Origin: Streptomyces hygroscopicus subsp. hygroscopicus
GTDB lineage: Bacteria > Actinomycetota > Actinomycetes > Streptomycetales > Streptomycetaceae
Direction of reading: 5' to 3'
DNA: 64,000 bases
Assembly (NCBI RefSeq): GCF_030269125.1
Contig: NZ_BSSM01000006.1
Span: 186,001 to 250,000, forward strand
Made by a program: the position numbers and the translations under genes
The notes under the pieces: model-generated
Database searches by the model: none
What the model was told of the DNA's origin: nothing
Seen by the model: the letters and a program-made list of their open reading frames with translations, nothing else
In this document: positions 16,630 through 25,697 of the stretch, in pieces
How the letters are laid out: each line of letters starts with the position of its first letter
Numbering within the stretch: position 1 is the stretch's first letter

Positions 16630-18159
16630 TCACCACTTGCCGGGCGCGTAGTCCTTGAGGAAGACGCCGTACACGTCCTCGCCGTCCTCGCCGCGCACGA
16701 TCGGGTCGTAGACCCGGGCCGCGCCGTCGACCAGGTCGAGGGGCGCGTGGAAACCCGCCTCGGCGAGGCGCAGCTTGTCGTAGTGCGGGCGCTCGTCCGT
16801 GATCCAGCCGGTGTCGACGGAGGTCATGAGGATGCCGTCGGTGTCGAACATCTCCTGGGCGCTGGTCCGCGTCACCATGTTCATGGCCGCCTTCGCGGCG
16901 TTGGTGTTCGGGTGCCCGGCACCCTTGTAGCCCCGGCTGAACACCCCTTCCATCGCCGAGACGTTGACGACGTACGACCGTCCGCGCGCCGCCTTGCGGG
17001 CCGCGTCGGCCATCGCCGGGCGGAGCTTGCTGATCAGGATGAACGGGGCCGTGTAGTTGCACAGCTGGGTCTCCAGCAGCTCCACCGGGGAGATCTGCTC
17101 GATGCTCTGCACCCAGGTGTTGGTCTCCACGACGTCCGGCACCAGGCCGCCCGCGTCGATCGCGGTCCCGTCCAGGTGCCGGGCGACGCTGGCGTTGCCC
17201 GCGACCAGCGCGAGGTCGGCGACCTTCTGCGCGTCCAGGCCGCCGCCCCGCGTCTCCAGGGCACCGGCACCGATCGGCAGCGCGGTGATGCCGTCCACCG
17301 CTCCGGAGTTGAAGGCGCCGATCACCTCGTGGGCGGGCAGTTCACCGGCGGGCAGCGGGGCGCTCTCGCCCTCGACCAGGGCCGCGTACGCGGAGGGCAG
17401 CCGTCGTACGGTCTGCGTCGCGTTGTTGATCAGGATGTCGAGCGGACCCGCCTCCGCGACCCGCTCGGCCAGGGCCACGGCCTGCGCCGGGTCGCGCAGG
17501 TCGATGCCGACGACCTCCAGGCGGTGCAGCCAGTCCGCCGAGTCCTCCATCGCCTTGAAGCGGCGGATGGCGTCCTTGGGGAACCGGGTGGTGATCGTCG
17601 TGTGGGCGCCGTCGCGCAGCAGCCGCAGCGCGATGTACATGCCGATCTTGGCGCGGCCGCCGGTGAGCAGGGCGCGCTTGCCGGTGAGGTCGGCGCGGGC
17701 GTCCCGCCTGGCGCGGTTCAGGCCGGCGCACCGGGGGCAGAGCTGGTGGTAGAAGTAGTCGACCTCGACGTAGCGGGTCTTGCAGGTGTAGCAGGAGCGC
17801 GGGCGCTGGAGTATGCCCGCGATCCGGCCGGGCTCGACCTTGGACGAGGGCAGGATGCCCTCGGTCTCGTCGTCGATGCGCTCGGCGGAGCCGGTGGCCG
17901 TGGCCTCGGTGACGGCGCGGTCGTGGGCGGTCTTGGCGGCCCGGCGCTCCTGACGGCGGCGCTGCTTGACCGTCCGGTAGATGTGCGAGGTGGCCCGGCG
18001 CACCAGGATCGCGTCGGGGTGGTCCACGTCGATCGTGTCGAGCTCCTCCAGCACGCTGAGGCAGACGGCCAGGCGCTCGGGGTCGATGCCCGGACCGTGG
18101 ACGACCTCTTCCGCGGCCATGGGGTCCGTGGCCATGGAGCCGTCTTCTGTCACCGTCAT
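16630..18159 (-). CDS. SDR-family protein with N-terminal four-Cys zinc ribbon
   Basis: A 509-residue cytoplasmic protein. The N-terminal third is helical and charged, then a CYTC...CPRC pair (about residues 122-143) that should bind zinc. From about residue 155 a Rossmann fold starts with 'ALLTGGRAKIGMYIALRLLR', followed by 'DILINNATQT', both classical SDR motifs for NAD(P). The active-site region 'VVNVSAMEG' keeps the Ser, but the usual YxxxK reads TNAAK in 'HPNTNAAKAAMNM', so the catalytic Tyr is replaced. I recall this as a trait of the subfamily. The substrate is unknown. Confidence 0.82.
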   Translation of the reverse strand: MTVTEDGSMATDPMAAEEVVHGPGIDPERLAVCLSVLEELDTIDVDHPDAILVRRATSHIYRTVKQRRRQERRAAKTAHDRAVTEATATGSAERIDDETEGILPSSKVEPGRIAGILQRPRSCYTCKTRYVEVDYFYHQLCPRCAGLNRARRDARADLTGKRALLTGGRAKIGMYIALRLLRDGAHTTITTRFPKDAIRRFKAMEDSADWLHRLEVVGIDLRDPAQAVALAERVAEAGPLDILINNATQTVRRLPSAYAALVEGESAPLPAGELPAHEVIGAFNSGAVDGITALPIGAGALETRGGGLDAQKVADLALVAGNASVARHLDGTAIDAGGLVPDVVETNTWVQSIEQISPVELLETQLCNYTAPFILISKLRPAMADAARKAARGRSYVVNVSAMEGVFSRGYKGAGHPNTNAAKAAMNMVTRTSAQEMFDTDGILMTSVDTGWITDERPHYDKLRLAEAGFHAPLDLVDGAARVYDPIVRGEDGEDVYGVFLKDYAPGKW

Positions 18160-18340
18160 CGCGCTGCCGTTTCCCTGATCCGCGCAGCGCTCCGACTCGC
18201 GCCCGCTTTCGAACGCGGAATTTTACGGAGCGGCGGGCCCCTGAGCCAAACCCGGGTGGATCACGTACCTCCTCCACGTGGTCCCGGGCGCCCCACCGGC
18301 ACCGCCGGCCCCTCGCAACACACCCTTCGGGCACCGTGTG

Positions 18341-19672
18341 TCAGCACACACAGGCCGCGAGCAGCGCCTCCACCTCGGCCGACACCGCGTGCGCGAACCG
18401 GTCCAGGTCCGGCACCGCCGCCGCGTCCGCGACCAGCCCGTAGTGCACCCGCCCGCGGTACGTGGAGATCGCGACCGCCAGCGACTGGCCGGGCGCGAGC
18501 GGGGCGAGCGGATAGACCTCGGCCAGCTCGTGTCCGCCGAGCCGCAACCCCACCCCGGGCAGCGGCACGCTCGTGACCAGGATGTCGAACCACAGCCGGG
18601 CGGCCTGCCCGACGAGCGGCCCGCCGAGCCGGTGGCCGAGGGCGGGCACGTGGTCGGCGAGCAGCGCTACCGCGCCGGCGCCCCGGTCGGGGCCCGCGTC
18701 CTTGTTGCGGACCATCGCGGTGCGCACGGCGGCGAGGCGGCCGAGCGGGTCGGGTTCGTCCACCGGGAGCCGTATCAGATAACCGGAGAGCCGGTTGCCG
18801 GGCGGCTGGGCGGTGCGCGGGCGGCGCCGGGAGACGGGGATCAGGGCGCGCGGCGCGACCCCGGTACTGCCGTCGCCGCGTTCGTCGAGCCAGCGGCGCA
18901 GCGCGCCGGCGACGACCGCGATGAGGACGTCGTTGACGGTGCCGCCGGCCGTCTTGCGGACCCGGTGCACATCGTCGATGTCGAGGACGACGCCGGCGGT
19001 GCGGCGGGTGCCGCTGGGCGGGGAGGCGAGCGCGGTGCTCGGGCGCATGCGCAGGGTGGACAGGGCGAGCGAGGCGCCGATGTCCAGGGCCCGGCCCATG
19101 TCCGACAGGGCGCCCCTGACCAGGCCGGGAAGCATGCCGGGCAGCTCGCGCACGTCCGGCAGCGTCCGGCGCGGCGGCTCGACGGCGCGCGGCGGCCGCT
19201 CGGGCATGTCCATCGGGTCGAGGACGCCCGCGGCGAGTTTGAGCGCGCGCAGCCCGTCGGCGAGGGCGTGGTGGAACTTGAAGAGCACGGCGAAGGAGAC
19301 CCCGTCCTCGCCGGGCAGGACGTGCGCCTCCCAGGGCGGCCGGCCGCGCTCCAGCGGTCGTTCCATCAGCCGTCCGGCGGCCGCGTGGAAGTCGCCGGTC
19401 GGCGCGTGCAGCCGTACGTGGTTCAGCGGGTCGAAGTCCGGGTCGGCCTCGCGGGTGGCGCCGCCGAAGGCGAGCGGCCCCCAGACGTCGCGGATGCGCA
19501 GGCGGAGCCCGGGGACGGCGGCGGCGCGGGCGGCGAGCAGGTCGGCGGCGTGGGCGCCGGCCGTGGGCGAGTGCGCGCCGAAGACGCCGAGCGCTCCCAG
19601 GTGCATCGGGTGCCGGTCGGACTCGATGTTCCAGAAGGCCAGGTCGAGGGGAGCGAGCAGATCGGTGGTCAC
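18341..19672 (-). CDS. WS/DGAT-type wax ester synthase/diacylglycerol acyltransferase
   Basis: A 443-residue enzyme that joins acyl-CoA to a long-chain alcohol or diacylglycerol to make wax esters or storage triacylglycerol. The active-site motif HHALADG is at about residues 130-137, and the C-terminal half has 'TVNDVLIAVVAGALRRWL' and the family's 'SVPLPG' segment. GTG 19672 with GAGG upstream starts at the usual 'LLAPLDLAFWNIES'; the longer ORF adds an unlikely tail. It lies downstream of an SDR gene on the same strand but 181 bp apart. Streptomyces use these enzymes for oil storage. Confidence 0.88.
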   Translation of the reverse strand: MTTDLLAPLDLAFWNIESDRHPMHLGALGVFGAHSPTAGAHAADLLAARAAAVPGLRLRIRDVWGPLAFGGATREADPDFDPLNHVRLHAPTGDFHAAAGRLMERPLERGRPPWEAHVLPGEDGVSFAVLFKFHHALADGLRALKLAAGVLDPMDMPERPPRAVEPPRRTLPDVRELPGMLPGLVRGALSDMGRALDIGASLALSTLRMRPSTALASPPSGTRRTAGVVLDIDDVHRVRKTAGGTVNDVLIAVVAGALRRWLDERGDGSTGVAPRALIPVSRRRPRTAQPPGNRLSGYLIRLPVDEPDPLGRLAAVRTAMVRNKDAGPDRGAGAVALLADHVPALGHRLGGPLVGQAARLWFDILVTSVPLPGVGLRLGGHELAEVYPLAPLAPGQSLAVAISTYRGRVHYGLVADAAAVPDLDRFAHAVSAEVEALLAACVC

Positions 19673-19770
19673 GGGCTTGCCTCGCGCGTGGAAGAAGGGA
19701 ACCTCAGTCAATCCCCGACCGCTGATTACGGTCAAGTGCGATCGAGATACGCTCAGTTAACAACGGTTAA

Positions 19771-19799
19771 AGTCCCGCCCCGCCGAACGGGGCGGGACT
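19771..19799 (-). terminator. Intrinsic terminator of the GH92 gene
   Basis: A perfect 12-bp inverted repeat (AGTCCCGCCCCG, 5-base loop, CGGGGCGGGACT) lies 17 bp past the mannosidase stop codon. On the minus strand it is followed by TTTAACCGTTGTTAAC, a T-rich stretch by the standards of this genome. Confidence 0.8.
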
Positions 19800-19815
19800 C
19801 GGGAGACGCCCGAGG

Positions 19816-22137
19816 TCACTTCAGTACCGGAGGCGCCGCCTGGGCCGACGTACCCCACTCCGACGGGCGCGGGCCGACCGTGAACGCAAGCGAGCGCAGG
19901 GAGCGCAGCGCACGTGTCGTCAGATACGTCCGCCCGTGCGCCGAGCCGTCCACGCGCACGCCCTGCACATAGCGGTCGGCGGCCGAGGTGCCGGGCGCGC
20001 TGACGGTGAGCCCGCCGCTCGGCCAGTAGCGGCGGTCCAGGGTGAGGTCGACGCGGTCGAAGACCGGGGTGGACAGGCCCCAGGTGTCGTAGCCGGGCTG
20101 GATCGGGAAGAGCCCGATGGACGACAGGACGTTCCAGGCGGACATCGTGCCGAGGTCGTCGTTGCCGGTCATCCCGGTCGGCCCGTCGGTGAAGAGGGTC
20201 AGGGCCGCGTGGACGACGTCGGTGGTCTTCCAGGGCTGCCCGGTGGCCAGGTAGGTGTAGGGCGCGACGAGGTCGGGTTCGTTCATGGGGTTGTAGACGG
20301 CCGCGTTGTAGTAGGCGTAGGCGTTGCCGTGCACCCACACCTCGCGGGCCGTCCGCGCCGGGTCGGCGAGCAGCCGGTCGTAGGCGAAGAAGCGGTCGAG
20401 GCGGTCGTTGGCCGCGCGCTTGCCGCCGATCAGCCCGACCATGCCGGCCAGGTCCTGCGGGACCAGCCACTGGTACTGCCAGGCCGTGCCCTCGTGGAAG
20501 CCGGTGCCGAGCGCCGGGTCGGGGGAGCCGGTGAAGGCGCCGGAGGCGTCGCGGGCGCGGAAGAAGCCGGTCGAGGGGTCGAAGATGGTGCGGTAGTTGC
20601 GCGAGCGGGCCGCGTACCTGGCGGCGTCGGCGTCGTGCCCGAGACCCCGGGCCATCTGGGCGAGCATGGCGTCGGCGAGGGCGTACTCCAGGGTGACGGA
20701 CGCGCCGTGGTGGTAGTCGGAGTCGCCCATCTTGGCCAGCGGCCGGTCCTTGTCGAACGGGGCGAAGCCGTCCTTGATGTACTCCGCGTTGGCCTCCCGT
20801 CCGATGCCCGGGTTCGCGGCGGGCGGCACCCCGTCCGCGTTCTTGCGCAGCGCCCGGTAGGCGCGCTCCTCGAATCCCTTGAGCAGGCCCATCTGGTAGG
20901 CGGTGGTCAGGAACGGGGTGACCGGGTCGCCGCTCATCACGTTCGTCTCGACGGGGCCGTAGCCCCACTTGGGCAGCCAGCCGCCGTCCTCGTCGACCGC
21001 CACCACCGAGCGGGCCATGTCCCGCGCCTCGCGCGGCGCGAGCAGGGCGAGCAGCTGGGCCTGGGTGCGGTAGGTGTCCCAGAGCGACCAGTTCTGGTAG
21101 TACGTGAACCCGTTCGCGTGGTGGATGCGCCGGTCCCAGCCGAAGTAGCGGCCGTCGGCGTCGCCGCCGATGTTGGGCGCGAGGTACGAGCGGTAGAGCG
21201 AGGAGTAGAACGTGCGGCGCAGGGTTCCGGTGCCGCCCTTGACCCGCACCGCCGCCAGCCGCGCCTCCCACTGCGCGCGGGCCGCCCGGCGCACGGCGTC
21301 GAACGACCGGCCGCCCTCGGCGCGCAGATTGCCCGCCGCGCCGGACGGGCCGACGTACGACAGCGCGGTGGTCGCCTCGACCGTACGGTCCCGGGTGGTG
21401 TCGAAGCGGACGTAGGCGCCGCCGCGTCCGCCGCGGGAACCCGCGGTGACGGTGGCGCCGTCCCAGGTGCCGTACGCGGTGAAGGGCCGGCTGAACCGGG
21501 TGACCGTGTAGACCGTGTACGGGCCGGTGTCCCGGCAGAAGCCGTGGCCGGTGATCCGGGTGCGCACGGTGCGGTCGTCCAGGATCTCCACCTTGCTGCC
21601 GCTCGTCTTGTGCAGCGACTGGGCCGCGTTCAGCAGGACGTTGGCCTTGGCGGTGGCGGGGAAGGTGTAGCGCTGCACCCCCGTGCGGGCGGAGGCGGTC
21701 AACTCGGCGCGGATGCCGGAGGCGAGGCCCACGCGGTAGTAGCCGGGGCTCGCCTCCTCGTCGCCGTGCGAGAACGCGGCCGCGTACTTGGCGTCGTCCG
21801 TCTGCCCGATGTCGCCGGTGGTGGGCAGCACGGGCAGGTCGCCGCCGATGCGGCAGCCCACGCCCGACAGATGGACCAGCGAGAAGCCGCGGATCCGGCT
21901 CTGGGTGTAGTCGTAGCCGGTGTTGTGTCCGGTGTCGGGCGAGAGCTGCACCATGCCGAAGGGCACGGCGGCGCCGGGGAAGGTGTTGCCCTCGTCCTGG
22001 CTCCCGATGAAGGGGTTCACCAGGTCGGTGAGGTGGCCGTCGGTCCGCGCGGCGGCTCCCGCGGCGGGGGTGGCGATCAGCGCGGACGCCGCCATCACCC
22101 AGGCCAGGCACAGCCGTGTGCGCCGGGTCCCTCTCAT
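19816..22137 (-). CDS. Secreted GH92 alpha-mannosidase
   Basis: A 773-residue exported glycosidase of family GH92, calcium-dependent inverting enzymes that trim alpha-mannosyl residues. ATG 22137 has GGAGGTC upstream and starts a Sec signal ending near 'ATPAAGAAA'. The mature start 'LVNPFIGSQDEGNTFPGAAV' and 'GMVQLSPDTG' are family signatures; so are 'YNPMNEPDLVAPY' (with the catalytic-acid Glu) and 'GNDDLGTMSAWNVLSSIGLF' in the (alpha/alpha)6 barrel. Length fits the family. It has its own terminator and is not in an evident operon. The remnant of a GH38 mannosidase lies about 9.5 kb to the left. Confidence 0.93.
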   Translation of the reverse strand: MRGTRRTRLCLAWVMAASALIATPAAGAAARTDGHLTDLVNPFIGSQDEGNTFPGAAVPFGMVQLSPDTGHNTGYDYTQSRIRGFSLVHLSGVGCRIGGDLPVLPTTGDIGQTDDAKYAAAFSHGDEEASPGYYRVGLASGIRAELTASARTGVQRYTFPATAKANVLLNAAQSLHKTSGSKVEILDDRTVRTRITGHGFCRDTGPYTVYTVTRFSRPFTAYGTWDGATVTAGSRGGRGGAYVRFDTTRDRTVEATTALSYVGPSGAAGNLRAEGGRSFDAVRRAARAQWEARLAAVRVKGGTGTLRRTFYSSLYRSYLAPNIGGDADGRYFGWDRRIHHANGFTYYQNWSLWDTYRTQAQLLALLAPREARDMARSVVAVDEDGGWLPKWGYGPVETNVMSGDPVTPFLTTAYQMGLLKGFEERAYRALRKNADGVPPAANPGIGREANAEYIKDGFAPFDKDRPLAKMGDSDYHHGASVTLEYALADAMLAQMARGLGHDADAARYAARSRNYRTIFDPSTGFFRARDASGAFTGSPDPALGTGFHEGTAWQYQWLVPQDLAGMVGLIGGKRAANDRLDRFFAYDRLLADPARTAREVWVHGNAYAYYNAAVYNPMNEPDLVAPYTYLATGQPWKTTDVVHAALTLFTDGPTGMTGNDDLGTMSAWNVLSSIGLFPIQPGYDTWGLSTPVFDRVDLTLDRRYWPSGGLTVSAPGTSAADRYVQGVRVDGSAHGRTYLTTRALRSLRSLAFTVGPRPSEWGTSAQAAPPVLK

Positions 22138-22292
22138 GTCGGATGACCTCCGGAGGTTCGACATCGTTGCCTGCATCGTGGCGGGCGAACGGCGCGAAAC
22201 CGGGCATTGCGCGGCGGGAGGGGGTAAACGCGTCGCGGGCGGGGGTGACTTGACGAACCGTGGGCGGATCGGTCGCGCTGGGTCGGCCGGTC

Positions 22293-23048
22293 TCAGCGGA
22301 TCGGCCCATCTCCCTTGTCTTGCAAGGGCGTTGGGGCGCGGGGTGTCGCCGGGGGCCGGGGGAAGCAGCAGTCGCCGCAGACTCCGCCGCCGGGGACCCG
22401 GTAGTACAGGCAGCAACTGCGGCGGCGGAAGGCCGTGCCGGTGCGGGCGCCGGTGGCCCGCAGCAGCGGGTGGCCGAGGAGGTCGTCCGTGAGCGCGCGG
22501 GTGCGGGCCGCGAGGTCGGTACGCCCCCGGGCACGGGCCCAGCGCTCCAGCTCCCGTGCGGCCCCGGCGAGCGCGGAGCCCGCGTTGCCCCACAGCAGCC
22601 CGGCCGCGATCCCGTAACGGGCTCTCAGGGCTTCCCCCAGGGGCTCCAGATGGCCGTGGAGCACGGCGTCGGCGAGGGTGGCCGCGTCGCCGGGTCGTGG
22701 CTGGACCTCGGTGAGCCACAGGTCGTCGGGGGCGGAGGCGGTGATGTCCCAGCGCAGCAGACGCGGGTGGAGATCGGGCAGGCGGCCGTACCGGACGGCG
22801 CAGCCGAGCGCGGCCGACCACAGTCGGGCGGCCAGTCCCTGCTGGGTGATGGAGGCGGCGACGCGGGGTTCGGGGGTGCGCAGGCGGTGGGCGACGGCGC
22901 GGACCCGTGCGGTCAGGGGGTCGTCGGGGTCCTCCGGCGCATAGGCCGCCGCGAGGGCCGGCAGGGCGGGTGCCCCGCCCGGGGTCGTGCGCAGGGTGAA
23001 GAAGGGGCCCAGCGGGCGGAGTGCGGCGAGTTCGGGGTCGAGATCCAC
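22293..23048 (-). CDS. FhuF-like (2Fe-2S) ferric-siderophore reductase
   Basis: A 251-residue protein of the FhuF type, which reduces ferric siderophores in the cytoplasm to release iron. The C-terminus has the diagnostic cluster-binding pattern Cys-Cys-x10-Cys-x2-Cys ('CCLYYRVPGGGVCGDC'). The rest is a helical FhuF domain with 'LWGNAGSALAGAARELERW'. The start is uncertain: GTG 23048 begins at 'VDLDPELAAL' where relatives tend to start, but its ribosome site is poor; the frame is open further upstream. No siderophore transporter is adjacent and no clear 19-bp iron box was seen upstream. Confidence 0.8.
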   Translation of the reverse strand: MDLDPELAALRPLGPFFTLRTTPGGAPALPALAAAYAPEDPDDPLTARVRAVAHRLRTPEPRVAASITQQGLAARLWSAALGCAVRYGRLPDLHPRLLRWDITASAPDDLWLTEVQPRPGDAATLADAVLHGHLEPLGEALRARYGIAAGLLWGNAGSALAGAARELERWARARGRTDLAARTRALTDDLLGHPLLRATGARTGTAFRRRSCCLYYRVPGGGVCGDCCFPRPPATPRAPTPLQDKGDGPIR

Positions 23049-23305
23049 GGGACACTCGTACCAGGCCCGTGCGCGACCCTGACGACGGGGGCTCCCGGCC
23101 CGGGGGCTCCCCCCGGGTAACCCACCTGAGGGATGATCACACCACCCGTGTACTCCATCGGGAGTAGGACGCATTGCGTGCTCAGGGACGACGACGGGAA
23201 GAGCGCGGGCGGGCAGAGTGTCGACCATGGAAGCCGACCGTAGGCCGCGCCGGGCTCGGGCCCCTCGCCGCACGCACAGGAGACGCCGATGAGCGGGAGG
23301 GGCCG

Positions 23306-24418
23306 ATGAGCGCCCTCGCGCTGTCCGTGCTGCTGTCGCTCGTCTCCGCCCTCGGTTACGCGGGCGGCGCGATCGTGCAGGAGCGGGTCGCCGTGTCCTG
23401 CCCCGGCAGCGCCTATCTGCCGCTGCGCCGCCCCGGCTGGTGGGGCGCGCTGGCGCTCAACGGTCTCGGCGGGGTGCTGCACGTCGTGGCGCTGGCCTAC
23501 GGTCCGCTGAGCATCGTCCAGCCGCTCGGCGCGCTGACCATCGTCTTCGCCCTGCCACTTGCCACGCTGTGCGTGGGCCGGCGGGCCGGGGCGGCCGCCT
23601 GGCGCGGCGCCGTGACGGCCACCGTCGGGCTCGCGGGACTCCTCTCCCTGGTCGGTTCGTCCGACGACCACGCGCTCGACGCCGCCCAGCGGCTCGTCGC
23701 CGCGGTGGTCACCGGCGGCGCGGTGGTGGCGCTGATGTGCGCGGGCCGGGCCGCCCACCGGCACCCGGCGGTGCGCAGCGTGCTGCTCGCGACGGCGGCC
23801 GGCATAGCGTTCGGCATGTCCTCGGTGTTCACCAAGTCCGTCGCCGTCGGCTGGGACGGCCACCCCGGTTCCTCCGGCACCCTGTTCTCACTGGCGCTGA
23901 TCGCCGCGTTCTCGGTCGCGGGCGTCCTGCTGTCCCAGGCTTCCTACGGGGGCGGCGGCCTGGCCGCGCCGCTCGCCACCCTGACCGTCGTCAACCCGGT
24001 GCTGGCCGCCGCGGTCGGCATCCTCATGTTCGGGGAGACCTTCCGCCACGGCACGACGGGCACCTTGCTCGCCCTGGGCTGCGGGGTGCTGGCGGCGGGC
24101 GGCCTGATCATGCTGACGACGGAGCGGATGGAGGAGACGGCGGAGCCGGAACCGGCGGCCGTGGACGGGGAGGGAGTCACCGGCGTGTCGATGCCCGTCG
24201 AGGTGATTCCCTCGGTGCCGCACCGGCGGATCGGCGGGGAGGACGCGCGGGAGCAGGGCGGGGGCCCGCTCACCGAGTCGGGCCTGCGCAGGCTGCTGGC
24301 GGCCGACCCCGCCGCGGGGGACGGGGGCGAGGCCGCGCCGCCCGGGGAGCCCCCGCTTCCGGCGCCGTACGCCCGGCGGACGGTGCCGCACGCGCGGCGG
24401 ACGAGGGTCAGATCCTGA
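23306..24418 (+). CDS. DMT-superfamily (EamA/NIPA-like) membrane transporter
   Basis: A 370-residue protein with about nine hydrophobic helices in the first 280 residues, arranged as in drug/metabolite or NIPA-type transporters: 'LGYAGGAIVQERVAV' in helix 1, 'GPLSIVQPLGALTIVFALPL' and the duplicate-like 'PLATLTVVNPVLAAAVGILM'. The last 90 residues are a polar, Pro/Glu-rich cytoplasmic tail. ATG 23306 is preceded by GGGAGGGG. The 3' end overlaps the convergent M23 peptidase gene by 11 bp. Substrate is unknown. Confidence 0.8.
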   Translation: MSALALSVLLSLVSALGYAGGAIVQERVAVSCPGSAYLPLRRPGWWGALALNGLGGVLHVVALAYGPLSIVQPLGALTIVFALPLATLCVGRRAGAAAWRGAVTATVGLAGLLSLVGSSDDHALDAAQRLVAAVVTGGAVVALMCAGRAAHRHPAVRSVLLATAAGIAFGMSSVFTKSVAVGWDGHPGSSGTLFSLALIAAFSVAGVLLSQASYGGGGLAAPLATLTVVNPVLAAAVGILMFGETFRHGTTGTLLALGCGVLAAGGLIMLTTERMEETAEPEPAAVDGEGVTGVSMPVEVIPSVPHRRIGGEDAREQGGGPLTESGLRRLLAADPAAGDGGEAAPPGEPPLPAPYARRTVPHARRTRVRS

Positions 24419-25430
24419 CGCCGTGGGCCCTGAGGTAGGCGAGCGGGTCGATGTCCGCGCCGAAGCCGGGGCCCGTACGCACCTCGAAGTGCAGGTGCGG
24501 GCCGGTGACGTTGCCGGTCGCCCCGGAGCGGGCGATGCGCGCCCCGGCGGCGACCTGCCGGCCGGTCCGCACGGAGATGGCCGAGAGGTGGCCGTACTGG
24601 GTGTAACGACCGTCCGCGTGCCGGATGACCACCTGGTAACCGTAGGAGCCGCCCCAGCCCGCGGCCACCACCCGCCCGGCCGCGGCCGCGTGCACGGCGG
24701 TGCCGGTCGGCACGAGGAAGTCGACGCCGGTGTGGTAGCCCTTCGACCAGTACGGTCCGGGCACGTGGTACCCGGTGCCGATGGGCGCGTGGACCGGGGC
24801 GACGAGCGCCTGAGCGCCCACCCCGGTCCCGGCCTCGGTGCCGGTCTGTGCCCCGGGCTCACGGCTCCTGGCCGGGTGGCTCTTGGTCCGGTGGTGGACC
24901 TTCGGTCCGGCCGGCTGTGAAGTCGCCTTCCCCTTCGGGGACCTGGCGGATCCCGCGGGCTCCTTCGAGGGGTGCAGGCTGAGCCGCTCACCCGGCAGGA
25001 TCAGGTCGGGGTCCGCGCCGACGGTGGCGCGGTTGCCGGCGTAGAGCTTTCGCCAGCCGCCCCGGACGTGGTGCTCGTCGGCGATGCCGGAGAGGGTGTC
25101 GCCGCGCACCACCGTGTACATCGCGGTGCGACCGGCACGGGACTGGGGGGTGGTCTGCGGGCGGACGTCGTGGGCGGAGGCGTCGAGTGCCTTGCCCGGT
25201 ACGGCGGTCCGCGCGTCGCCGGACGCCGGGTGGGCGCGGGGCGCGTCCGCGGGGCCGGCGTGGGTGCCGGTTCCGGTGGCCGCCGCTGCCGCCGCTCCGG
25301 TGGCCGCCCCGGCGGCCGTGCCCGCGGCGATCAGCGGGAGGGCGAGGCCCGCGCCGCCCGCCGTGACCGTGAGCGAGGCGCGGTTGATCCTGTTCGGCTG
25401 GTACCGGCGGTGCCGGCCGCGTAGGGCCAT
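24408..25430 (-). CDS. Secreted LysM + M23 peptidoglycan endopeptidase
   Basis: A 340-residue cell-wall protein. After an N-terminal export signal (hydrophobic Ala/Gly-rich segment about residues 20-50) comes a LysM domain ('YTVVRGDTLSGIADEHHVRG', about 103-150) that binds peptidoglycan, a Pro/Lys/His-rich linker, and a C-terminal M23/LytM domain. The zinc ligands are visible as 'GYHTGVDF' (HxxxD) and 'GPHLHFEV' (HxH), so the enzyme should be active. ATG 25430 has GAGGGGACATCGAC upstream. In Streptomyces such genes take part in cell-wall growth and germination. The upstream region has no recognisable ydaO-type riboswitch. Confidence 0.92.
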   Translation of the reverse strand: MALRGRHRRYQPNRINRASLTVTAGGAGLALPLIAAGTAAGAATGAAAAAATGTGTHAGPADAPRAHPASGDARTAVPGKALDASAHDVRPQTTPQSRAGRTAMYTVVRGDTLSGIADEHHVRGGWRKLYAGNRATVGADPDLILPGERLSLHPSKEPAGSARSPKGKATSQPAGPKVHHRTKSHPARSREPGAQTGTEAGTGVGAQALVAPVHAPIGTGYHVPGPYWSKGYHTGVDFLVPTGTAVHAAAAGRVVAAGWGGSYGYQVVIRHADGRYTQYGHLSAISVRTGRQVAAGARIARSGATGNVTGPHLHFEVRTGPGFGADIDPLAYLRAHGVRI

Positions 25431-25697
25431 GTCGATGTCCCCTCATGCGTCAGGAGGGGCAAAGCTATGCGCCGCGAACATGCCATGACAAGACGGTGAT
25501 TCGGCCGTCTGCGGCCTCCAACTGGCCAGTATCGGGCGCTCGTTGACCGAAATCACCCCGGGCCCGCCCGAACCGGGCACGCGTCGCGGTCGCGGGGGTG
25601 GCGAGTCTGATGTGCGCTCACCCTGGGGGCACGTCAGGATGGGCGGGGACCCGTACCGACGGAGCCGCAGTCACCAGGCGAACAGGGAGCAGGCGGT

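Noticed and set aside
19757-22534. 925-codon frame overlapping the GH92 gene in another minus-strand frame
   Set aside because: Arg/Pro/His-rich shadow of the mannosidase gene.
25431-25697. ydaO-type c-di-AMP riboswitch before the M23/LysM gene
   Set aside because: Such genes often have one in Streptomyces, but I could not find the conserved ydaO segments in this leader.
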